Source: Nissolia schottii
Taxonomy: Eukaryota > Streptophyta > Magnoliopsida > Fabales > Fabaceae
Length of the DNA stretch: 64,000 nt
Direction of reading: 5' to 3'
Assembly (NCBI GenBank): GCA_003254905.1
Contig: QANU01064042.1
Location: 69,456-133,455, forward strand
Shown here: positions 55,200 through 64,000 of the stretch, one piece after another
Layout: each line of letters begins with the position of its first letter
How positions within the stretch are numbered: the stretch's first letter is position 1
The notes under the pieces: generated by a model
What the model saw: only the letters and a program-made list of their open reading frames with translations
Told to the model about the DNA's origin: nothing
Databases searched by the model: none
Made by a program: the position numbers and the translations under genes

Positions 55200-56570
55200 T
55201 CGAAAAAAACTTAATGACAGAATCCCTTATTCTTTTAAGAGAAAAATGCATTTAACTCACTCAAATTAAGGCAATACAATCAACTTGCATAGTTCTATTA
55301 TAACAAAATACATCACAAAAGACTCTGGTCTCAATCAGAAAATAATTACAATTCTTCATTACACAAGGAAGCACCTACACCTGCCTCTAATTCCACTAAC
55401 AATAATGTTTTTTTAACAACAAATGAACGTGTCATTGTTTAAAATACATCGAGTATGAGTTCTACAATGAATATAAAATTCAATATGAAAATCGTACCAT
55501 TTCTATCAAGTCAGTCTTTCTCTAATTTATAATGACAACAACACAAATTTATAACCTTGTTTAATTAAGCGTGCAACGAAAATGTACATTGTGCTTACAA
55601 GTGAAACAAAAAAAGAGAATGTGACTTCACATTATGTCATTTAATAAAGTGGAGGAAATCATCCATACCTCATCCGCAACATCATCCTTCATCTTCATGT
55701 CTCATGCATATGCATACACAATATATATAGCACTCACAGTATTCATACCAACACCCTTTTTACTCTGTTTCTCAATCTTATACCATTCAACAACCTACAC
55801 AGGTAATTTAAGCACACTCATATCCAACAACTTAACACCATAAGCTCCTTTTTACTTACACAAGATCTTCATAGCCTCCAAGGAAAACACATTTGAATTG
55901 GATAAAGGACTATGAGGCCCCATGCCATATAAGTTCCTTCCTCATGTTATGAGACAAGCACATACCAATCCCACTTCTTCAGCTATGCCATCAAGGTGGA
56001 AGGGGGTTCTAGTACTGTTGGCATATACTCAATCACAAATCATGGCATTATATCCTACTTACATTTGACGAACCACAAAATTTCACAATTGCAATTGTTT
56101 TCTCCAAATTGACCGATTTGTTATCAAAATATCTATCTCTCATTTTTCAGATAGACCAAATAGAGGCAAAGAAGGCTATAATCCACTTCCTCTTCTCATC
56201 TCTTCTCGGCCGTGGATTCAGCCAAGCATCAAAGAACCCTTTAGCATTATTAAGACCCACCCAAGTATAAAAATACTTCATGTACACCCAATTTCATATA
56301 CTCATACATACACCATTAATAATGCACAAACTTTATTTTCACGAATGCATAAACATTATAAAATTGTAAATGATACTCTCAACTATATTTAATTAAGTGT
56401 ACAAACATTACATGAGTTAAAACACAAACTTTATGTATATAAGTACGAGGTGTATGTATGATGTATGGTTTTTGGTGTACGTGTAGCAGAACTCACCCAA
56501 GTAATATCCCAATGCTCCAGCCATAAATTGGATTTAGTCAACAAAGTCTTAAAATGTCTAAGTCATTGAT
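55200..56570 (-). mobile_element. Second LINE (L1-type) relic, 3' part
   Basis: The minus strand shows KGFFDAWLNPRPRRDEKRKW, IIAFFASIWSI and KMRDRYFDNKSVNLEKTIAI (56250-56080), the same C-terminal landmarks as in the relic at 2105-3540, and a similar tail around 55210-55300 (CTCAAATTAAGGCAATACAA). A MITE interrupts it at 56268-56493. Confidence 0.6.
56268..56493. mobile_element. MITE (MULE-type) inside the LINE relic, 10-base TSD
   Basis: CACCCAAGTA occurs at 56258-56267 and 56494-56503. The ends are inverted (CTTCATGTACACCCAATTTC...CATACATACACC against CTACACGTACACCAAAAACC...CATACATACACC). 226 bases, non-coding. Confidence 0.75.
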
Positions 56571-57840
56571 GACAACCTAAAGTTATAGCAATTGAAGAAT
56601 CAAGAGATTTGTTCACCATGTCTTGAGCTACCTTGTTTGGAAAGCTACAAGAACACGGAATGCAACTAAAAAGTCTTGACAGAAATGAAGACACTAATAA
56701 AAAGAAAAATGGAATAACTCTGAAGGCTATTGATAATGATGATGATGATAGTGCTGATGAGACTATGCAGGAAATGGATGAAGAAACCATGAGTCTAATG
56801 GTAAGAAAATGTGGAAATTGTTTTAGAAACAAAAGAAATTACAATTTTCTCCAAAGAAAGGTATTGCAAACAAAGGAGATTAAATCTCTACTCACATCAA
56901 ATGTTTTGAGTATGGAAAAGAATGACACATTAGATCTAAATGTCTTGTCCTTAATGAAAAATGGAGAACTCTAATAAACAAGGGGAAAATTTTTAAGAAA
57001 GAGCCTCTATATCATGATGATAATGATTTGGAATCCTCCGAGAAATCCAACAAGAGGAAAACATTTGTCTCATGGCAAGAAGTGACAATGGCGATAATGA
57101 TGTATTATTTGAACCATCTCATGATGAATTGCAAGGTGCTTTTAATGAACTCCATATTGAATTGTTGAATTTGCTATTCGCCTTAATGCTTCTAAAAGAA
57201 ACATTCTTGCCATGGAAAAACTCAATTCTTGAACTCAATTGTGAAATTGATAAATTGAGATTAGAAAATAGAATTTTGTTATCTTCTAATAATGGATTTG
57301 AAAATGAGATCAAAGAGTTGCGTTTGGAAAACAAAAATATTTTGGAAGAACCTTCTTCATATGCATGTACTCAAACATGTTGTTCTTCATGAACAGCCTT
57401 GAAAAATGAAATTGAGAATTTGAAAAATGTTCTTGCTAATTTCACATTTGGAAGAAATAATTTGAATATTATTTTAGATAAACAAAGGCATGTCTTTAAT
57501 AAATCTGAAATTGGTTATAATGGCCCAAAGAAAAAGAATAATAAATTTTATAAAAATTCTTTGTTTCTACAAAATCTTCTAGATCTCCATATGTTACTTG
57601 TCACTATTGCAATAAGAAAGATCACGTTGCTCTTAATTGTTTTGCTAAGAAAAATTCAAGAAGTGGAATGAATAAGGTTTGAGTTCAAAAAGGAAATATT
57701 CCACCAACTAACACCCAAAGGACCCAAGAAAATTTGGATACCTAAGAATCAACCTTGAATTGTTTTTGTTAGTTTCCTTGAAGATCATGAACTCAACTAG
57801 TATTTAGATAGTGGTTGCTCCAAGTACAAGACAGGTGATG
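56571..57840 (+). pseudogene. Copia Gag-protease fragment (SIRE/Maximus-like), degraded
   Basis: Frames in order: FGKLQEHGMQLKSLDRNEDT, a DDDDS/MDEETMSLMVRK acidic stretch, and a degraded zinc knuckle region (near 56890-56950, IRSKC-like). Long coiled coils follow (ELNCEIDKLRLENRILLSSN, ENEIKELRLENKNIL, LKNEIENLKNVLANFTFGRN), then GPKKIWIPKNQP and YLDSGCSKYKTGDDH (the protease/pol start, normally LDSGCSRHMTGD). The region is split into at least four frames. It is cut at 57893 by a gypsy LTR. Confidence 0.75.
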
Positions 57841-58298
57841 ATCACACATAGCCCTAAAGAGCAACAGACAGAACAAACACAACAGTAGGTATATGTAACA
57901 TCCCGAGTCCCCGTGTACGGAAAGCCCGTCGATTATGTCGCCGAGAACGGTCAGGAAACGTCGAGAAAGCAAGGGTGGGAGAATTAAACCTCCAAACCCT
58001 AGGGATTTAGGGAAACGGGTTAGGTTTAGTTGCCCCGTAATTTTTCGGAGTCACCGGACGAGTTTCGACTCGAACGGAAACCGTTTTGGATACCGAAAAA
58101 TACCCGTGGAATTTCTTGACTAGGTAAGAAAGTCCAAGATCCCTGGAAAAACGCTCCCGGATTGAAGGGGAAAATTAATGGATCACGACGGTATGTCCGG
58201 AATATTTTTAGGGCAACCGGGTGTGAGACATTTCGGACAAAACGCGATCAAACGAAAACGGAGCCATATAGGGTAAGGTTTAACCTTCTGAGGGAAGT

Positions 58299-58341
58299 AA
58301 ATAATAAATAATAATATAATAATAATAATAATAATAATAAA
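58299..58341 (+). repeat. (AAT)n microsatellite in the LTR
   Basis: Roughly 14 AAT units with interruptions. Confidence 0.85.
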
Positions 58342-58809
58342 ACAAGCAGCTTCAGAAGAAAGAAAAAGAAAGAAAAGAAAAGGAAAAAGAAAAGAAAAAG
58401 AGTCACTGTGCGTGGCTATTTATAGCCACGTTACTTTCAGAAAATATACGTTACTTTCAATCCTTTTCACAAACATCGGTCCGGTTCCAACACATCTCGG
58501 TTTCTTGCCGGAGTCTCGGAAAAATCGCCGGAGCACGCCATCGTGAAGAGTAAATTCTCCACTTCAAGCCTACCGAATCAGAATCTCCATCGGATGTGGG
58601 TAACTCTAAGGCCACTATCTATGTGGTTTAATTTTTAACTGTGTATATGTTATTTTGTACGTCTGACTGTGAAAATGTTAAGTAGGAATTTTGAGAGTTT
58701 CAGGGTAAAAAGGGTTTTGGAAAATTTTGATAATTGAAATGCATAACTGTATTGATTGGAACCCTAGGAACAGTAGGTTTCTGAGGAAAATTGAGAACTG
58801 AAGTCTCGG

Positions 58810-59022
58810 GGATGCGATTTTACAGCTTTCAATCGAATGAGGAGCGATTTCAGTCGAATGAAAGCCAATTTGAGCTTTCAATCGATTGAATTCCTATTCA
58901 GTCGAATGAAAGAAAATTTCAGGATTTCATTCGATTGAATTCCCTGCGGATTCGAATGAAAGAATTATGAGGATTTCAATCGAATGAAACCCTTGAAAGT
59001 GCCAGTAAGGATTTCATCCGAA
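58810..59022 (+). repeat. Cluster of about eight TTTCAATCGAATGAAA-type repeats in the LTR
   Basis: Quasi-palindromic 16-base words (TTTCAATCGAATGAAA, TTTCATTCGATTGAAT, TTTCAGTCGAATGAAA and variants) occur about eight times. The cluster sits between GTGGGTAACTC (58597) and GTGTTAGGGTAACCCTAGAG (59153), the same landmarks that flank the other clusters. Confidence 0.8.
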
Positions 59023-59745
59023 TGCAGCCCTAGGCATTCTCATGAAACCTGAAAGACTTGAGACTTTAGTGGTTCTAAGGGATCCAATGAGTAAGGATAG
59101 GTTCATTATCGTGTATCAAAGCATGCATTATGAGAAACGGGTTGTTGCATAGGTGTTAGGGTAACCCTAGAGAATTAGAGGTCAATCGCCTAATGTTTGA
59201 AGATCATAATGGAACGTAGGGAACAAGTATGTAGTTATATGCTAGGAAGCCCTCTCTTAGCAAAGTCTTACAGACACGCCCCTCACCAGTCCCAAAAGGG
59301 TGGATTGGTTAACGAGTCAGTCCCAAAAGGGTGGATTAGTTCGCGAAGGTTAATGACAGAAGGAAGGAAAGGAAGGAAAAAAAGTGGTATGAAAGAAAGA
59401 GCGCTAACCCGGGTAAGCCGGTATTCGCCAGAAAGGAGAAGTAGGACGCTAACCCGAGTAAGCCGGTATGCGTAAGAGGTTCCCATATGTCCCCCATGCA
59501 CTATGTAGCTATGTATGTATGAATGAATGAATATATGTATGTTCCCATGTATGTATGTAGATAAGTAGTTATGTACAGAGGTTTATGCATTATGTATCGT
59601 CAAGGAAACAACCTGCGACGACTAGTATGGTTTTAACAGTAGCGTAAAGTAAATGAGCACGAAGCCTAGGTAATGACAAGACTAGTATCCTTATCACCTA
59701 GTAACTTAGGTAAAGCTGCTCAGGACGTAGGTTAAAGATAATAAA

Positions 59746-62734
59746 TGTAACACCCTAGCTAACTGCATACCCTCGAGTAGTACACAAAGCTCACTAGGTT
59801 GTTGCTCGTTTGGTGGGATTACTTGTAGACCTTTATTATCCTTCAAAAATACCAGATTAAGGAAAATATGAACCATTTTAAAACTTTTCTACTTGTTACT
59901 TTATTTGTAAAATATGAGCCGCGCGTGAATCAAAGCGTATAATACAAACGATAGAGCTTGAGCTTAAGAGTAATAGTCATTCCTGGCATAAATAATTACA
60001 TAAACAAGTAGCTGGTCCATCACAGGTAATTACATCATTAGTAGAGTAATATAATAAGTTACATACAAGTGTCATATCCATACATCAATATACATGTCTA
60101 AATACATATCAAAATATCCATCCAGTGTCAGGCTAGACTGGCTGGTCCTCAGTCTTCTACTACTCCTCATGCAGCTCCTCATAGGGCTCCTCGTGGCCCT
60201 TATACTCTTCGCCTGCTCTTGGAAGCATAAGCGAGTGAGGGTGAGAACAGTCGTCCTCAGTGGTTAACCTTGGTGTGGGGGTACTTCTTTACTCACTTAT
60301 GAACCAGGCCGCTCAGGAGATCTCTATGTTTACATGCATACTAACATCCTACTGATTATTATCTTTCTTAGGATCCTGAACGGCTTTATCTAAGTTACTA
60401 GGTGACTGGGGATCTAATCTTTCTTATCTACATTCTCGTGCTTATTAACTTCCTCGTGTATATACATAGCTGTCTCGAGCGTTCTCTTGACGGTACTTAC
60501 ATTATACATATACTTACCTACACTCCTCATATACTCATGCATCATATACTCATTCATCATATACTCATGCAACTCATTTATCATATACTCATGCTTGGGG
60601 AACATTGGGATCTCTTACGCATACCGGCTCACCCGGGTTAGCGTCCTTCTTTTCATATCTTACGCATACCGGCTTACCCGGGTCAGCGTCTTTTCATCTA
60701 GTCCTTCGCTCATGTAGCCGTGGCCAAACGACTACAACCACTTCTGTTCCCAACTTGATGACGACCCAGCTGCGCTCACACCAGAGTGGTTGCTAACCAT
60801 CGATGGTGTCTAGTGTCCATCGCCGCAAATCAAGCGGGCTAACCTCCACTAGGTAGGACGCGGGGGCTGGCCCTCATGACGCAACCAAGCGTTGGACTCA
60901 TACATCATCATAATCATAACTTAGGTGTGACGTCACCCTTTCTCATTCATCTTTCTTTACTTTCTTTCCTTCTTTTCTTTCTTTCATCATCATTAGCCAA
61001 TCCACCCTTTTGGGACTGGTGAGGGGCTTGTCCGTAGACGTGCCAAGAGAGGGAATTCATACCATATAACTACTTGCTAACTGCTAAGGCATACCAGATC
61101 CTTTTGTCCGGAATCCTTCTTCAAATATCATAGTTTCCTATAGTTCAATTATGCTCTTTTTATAACATTAGGTGATGACCTCTAGTTATCTCAGGGTGTC
61201 CTAACACTTAAGTGACAACCATGTCCTCATGATGCATTTTATCATAAATATTACACATAAACTCTACTGCTAAGTGCTTGTTGGAATATATGGGACCTTA
61301 AAATCCCCTCTAGGGAACGCTCCACGGAACCTGGTACCTGGTACCATGCAGGAAATTAGTCATCCAGCACCTTGCTTAGAGATCCTCCGCAGAACCCCCT
61401 CAGCATACCCTCCGGGAACAACTCAGCAACTCCAGGGAACCTCCATGGAACCCCCCTCAGCACCTCCTCCAGTGCCCCACTCAACAACTCTCCACGTATC
61501 CCACTCAGCAACTCTCCACGTAACCCTCTCAGCAACTCTCCACGGAACCCTCTCAGCACCACTCAGCAACTCTCCACGTAACCCACTCAGCAACTCTCCA
61601 CGGAACCCTCTCAGCACCACTCAACAACTCTCCACGTAACCCTGTCAGCACTACCTCCAGGTGCCCACTCAGCAACTCTCCACGTAACCCTCTCAGCACC
61701 ACTCAGCAACTCTCCACGTAACCCACTCAGCACTACTCCAGCAACTCTCCACATATTCCAACAATGCACCAACAATACCAGAAACATTTCACATGCAACA
61801 TAACATCCAACATGATATATATCATACTAACTATTTAACACATAACACATATAAGCTACCAAGAAGCACGGTTCACTCACCAGTGCAGTTATATTTTCAC
61901 AAACATTTTAATTATTTCAAACCTGTACGTAGAGAATATCACATAATTTCACATAGACAGTGAAGGTCAGATTACCCACTTCCTAAGCGTTTTCTAAATC
62001 GGTAGAAGTGAAGAGAAAAATATTCTCGTCGCGTCGGTGTGCTCCTCCTATTTTTCCTGAGTCCGGTAGCGTAACCGCAGTGTGCACAACCAGAACCGAA
62101 ACTTACAAAAACTGAAGAAATTTGGAGGTTGGATTTGGAGACAATAAAGCCTCGGAGGATTGGCTATTTGTAGCCAAAATTTTGGCTTTAAAAAGAAAGA
62201 AAAAAAAAAGAAAAAGTAAAAAGGAATAAGGTAGCATTTATTGCACCGAATGCATTTAGTCTTTGCTACAGTAAATACTTCAAATGCTTTTGATTTTTCC
62301 TTCCCCCTGACCATTGACCACGTGGTCAATTGCCATTTCTGCAGCCTATTTCCGTTTCGACCACGTTTGATCGCGTTTGATCGTTGTTCGCTCGTGTACG
62401 GATATCCTAAAAATATTCCGAGCACATAGTCATGATCTACTAATTTTTCTGATCATGTGGTATGTTAGGTTAAGGTATTCGTGAATATTTCTCCGTAAGC
62501 GTATATTTTACGGATACCTTTGGGACCTAACGGGATTTCTGATTTGGCCAAAAATTGGCACGGACCTTGCGGCATCTTGCAAGACCATGAAACAATTATT
62601 TTGACTGGCGTTTGAAAGAGATATGTTTTGTAAATAATTTTTTCAGTCCAAATAATTGCCTCTAGTGTGCTTTTAACTAAGCAAAAATTAGGGTCTAAGC
62701 GAAATTCTCCTAAGGGAAAGTTCGGGATGTTACA
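59746..62734 (-). mobile_element. Solo LTR (2989 bases) nested inside an LTR of its own family
   Basis: Minus orientation: it starts at 62734 (TGTAACATCCCGAAC) and ends at 59746 (...TAGGGTGTTACA). It is flanked by a perfect 5-base TSD, ATAAA, at 59741-59745 and 62735-62739. Its landmarks match the surrounding LTR in reverse, for example CACCAGTCCCAAAAGGGTGG and the doubled AACCCGGGTxAGCC units. The MASPP ORF is missing; its place holds only a short acidic frame (EEYKGHEEPYEELHEE, stop). Confidence 0.92.
61320..61760 (-). repeat. Cluster of CAACTCTCCACGTAACCC repeats in the nested LTR
   Basis: CAACTCTCCACGTAACCC or CAACTCTCCACGGAACCC occurs about nine times between 61483 and 61755, joined by CTCAGCACCACTCAG linkers, with looser related words to 61320. 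In LTR sense (minus) it lies between GTGGGTAATCTGACC (61979) and GTGTTAGGACACCCTGAG (61206), the same slot as the clusters at 6725-7020 and 58810-59022. Confidence 0.85.
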
Positions 62735-62885
62735 ATAAACAGTAGGGAGTTAGAATGCATGACACTTAGAGGTCTTACCTGAGTGGCCTGGATTACGCCT
62801 GAGTAATGAACCATAGCGACCACGTCGGATTCCCACTAAGAGCGCAAGTGTTCTTACCCCCACTCGTGTATGAATCCAGATTGCA

Positions 62886-63358
62886 GTGATGGCCTCCCCA
62901 CCTGCAAAGGATGTGTGGTTGTTCACCCGCACCCATCAGCGGAACTTTCGCACGGATACCCTCCTTGAGACGTGTACCTTTGCACCTGCCCGCATGCCTG
63001 ACGAGCCTAAGAGACCCCCAGGCGGAGACTCAGAGGCCCAGGGTCCTCTCCGATGCGCCCGATCTGGATAGATGAGCGCCTATGGAGCAGCAGTCGAGAT
63101 CCTATCCACCTCAACGGTGAGGAGGAGGTTCCTCCATCCGAGCCGGAGCCGGATATTGAGCCAGTCCCAGACCCCAGTACGTCCATTCCCCCAGTCCGAG
63201 GACGAGGCCACTGGACGACCATCAGGAAGAGAGTACTCCCAGTACTACCGCGCCGATTCGTTCCGCGAGATTTCACCGTGGTGACGGATCTGTCTAGCGA
63301 GGAGGAGGAGGCGGAAGGAGAGGTGGATCCCATGGAGCGCGAGGAAGACTCCGAGTAG
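62886..63358 (+). CDS. Short LTR-encoded ORF, 'MASPP' type, in two overlapping frames
   Basis: Frame 1 (62886-63071) reads MASPPAKDVWLFTRTHQRNF and RTDTLLETCTFAPARMPDEP, then RPPGGDSEAQGP, ending in TAG. A second frame (63053-63358) continues with EEEVPPSEPEPDIEPVPDPS, RKRVLPVLPRRFVPRDFTVV and the acidic end EEEEAEGEVDPMEREEDSE. The two overlap, and a single frameshift would make one roughly 150-residue protein. The first 48 residues are shared with the truncated copy at 5356. CCCACTCGTGTATGAATCCAG before the ATG resembles a splice acceptor. It lies wholly inside an LTR, where coding sequence is unusual. I recognise no domain. The function is unknown. Confidence 0.5.
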
Positions 63359-63836
63359 ATGAAAGGACCCCCAGGACCCCGATAGTAGATGTAGGTGTAG
63401 AGATGTACCGTGCACGAAGTGAGTAGTACCACTCGTGTACGTAGGTTTTTCTTTAGTTGTTATATATGTATCTTGTATGGAACTTATATGTATATTAGAG
63501 TGATATGACCAGACTTATCTATTAATAATAAATCGGTGTGTTATGTATATTCGGCCCCTATGTGTACATTCTGCCGACAGATCTCCCTACTACAGGTACG
63601 TACTCGCATTTCCTTTATCTTTTGATTATGCTGCTACACGATGTATTATCCGCATGGCTCTTTACTTTTTAGATATCCGTACTTGCAAAAGAAATTTCAA
63701 AATGGCCCATATTTTCCGTAACCCTAATTTGAGTAAGTAAACATAGAACAGTAATAGTTCACAGCACCAGAGGTCAACCACCTAGCCGGGAAAGCCTATG
63801 ACTTTAGCATAGGCCAACTAGCTAGGGTGTTGCAGT

Positions 63837-63848
63837 TGGTATCAGAGC
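63837..63848 (+). other. Primer-binding site (tRNA-iMet type)
   Basis: TGGTATCAGAGC two bases after the LTR end. It marks 63835-64000 as the start of the internal region of a retroelement that continues past the window. Confidence 0.9.
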
Positions 63849-64000
63849 AGTTTGGTCCAATGGAGCCTGAGGACTGAGCCGCACTATGCTTTCGGGCATG
63901 AATTCGGTGCACGCTCGACGAGTTGAGGTGTGCTGGACCAGTGAGCATCGGTTCCTTTGAGGCTGATCACCTCAGGGTTTGCAGGTGTCAGTGGACAGCC
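63849..64000 (+). other. Start of the internal region of the long-LTR element
   Basis: Untranslated leader sequence downstream of the primer-binding site. The gag start is not reached. Confidence 0.6.

Larger units (their letters stand above)
57894..63834 (+). mobile_element. 5' LTR of a long-LTR Ty3-type element, interrupted by a solo LTR
   Basis: It starts TGTAACATCCCGAG and ends GGGTGTTGCA at 63834, two bases before TGGTATCAGAGC. Without the nested LTR and one TSD copy (59741-62734 removed) it is about 2.95 kb. It contains, in order, a GGTATGTCCGGAATATTTTTAGG stretch, an (AAT)n tract (58299-58341), GTGGGTAACTCTAAGGCC (58597), a repeat cluster (58810-59022) and doubled TCCCAAAAGGGTGGATT (59288, 59320). 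Doubled GCTAACCCGxGTAAGCCGG units (59403, 59449) and the MASPP ORF follow. The internal region continues beyond the window. LTR size and primer type fit a Tekay/Del-like gypsy element, but no pol is visible to confirm this. Confidence 0.8.

Noticed and set aside
58810-59022. CRISPR-like array
   Set aside because: Short, variable words with irregular spacing in plant nuclear DNA inside an LTR; no uniform spacers.
61274-61639. Pro/Ser/Asn-rich 121-codon frame
   Set aside because: It is a by-product of the CAACTCTCCACG repeats; other frames on both strands are equally open.

Overview
The window is plant nuclear DNA, most likely from a dicot. The evidence is an intron-containing DYW-class pentatricopeptide repeat (PPR) gene, a plant-type complex I ESSS subunit, NPF/PTR transporter pieces, a malectin/LRR receptor-kinase relic, and a dense mix of Ty1/copia, Ty3/gypsy, LINE, SINE and MITE insertions with target-site duplications (TSDs). 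I cannot name the species. There are two long N gaps (9212-9744 and 38394-38512) and single Ns at 7626, 47537 and 47998. At least the last two look like joins between sequences that do not belong end to end.

Layout. 1-2240: the last 222 bases of an NPF transporter gene, followed 11 bases after its stop by a collapsed copia element. 2105-3540: a LINE relic (minus). 4863-7626: fragments of a Ty3-type LTR family with LTRs of about 3 kb, one LTR inserted into another. 7627-11560: intergenic, with a possible PGRL1-like exon relic and a GC-rich segment with a hexanucleotide tail. 11740-28195: a second NPF copy, badly broken. Exons 1-2 lie at its left end and exons 3-4 at its right end, with about 14 kb between them. 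That stretch holds LINE and MITE insertions and a gypsy element that carries an antisense plant-mobile-domain gene. 28207-29524: the copia LTR again at the identical position after the NPF stop, plus an RNase H remnant. 30342-31476: a TIR element. 32486-32666: a tRNA-derived SINE with a 17-base TSD. 33236-33670: the ESSS gene (minus). 34957-37290: the PPR-DYW gene (minus, one intron). 38513-47536: a receptor-like kinase pseudogene whose malectin/LRR exons lie on the plus strand and whose kinase exon end lies on the minus strand, mixed with exons of an unidentified plus-strand gene. 47538-52650: a chromovirus with an open 1168-residue pol. 52890-57840: an RTE LINE tail, a foldback element, a second LINE relic with a MITE in it, and a copia gag fragment. 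57894-63834: the 5' LTR of the same long-LTR family. It is interrupted by a 2989-base solo LTR of its own family in inverse orientation (TSD ATAAA), and the primer-binding site follows at 63837.

Only the ESSS gene and the PPR-DYW gene look intact. The other host genes are disrupted. The most unusual observations concern the long-LTR family: (a) each LTR copy has a cluster of short repeats at the same internal slot, but the repeat differs in every copy; (b) some LTRs carry a short ORF whose differences between copies are mostly synonymous; (c) the family has inserted into its own LTRs at least twice.
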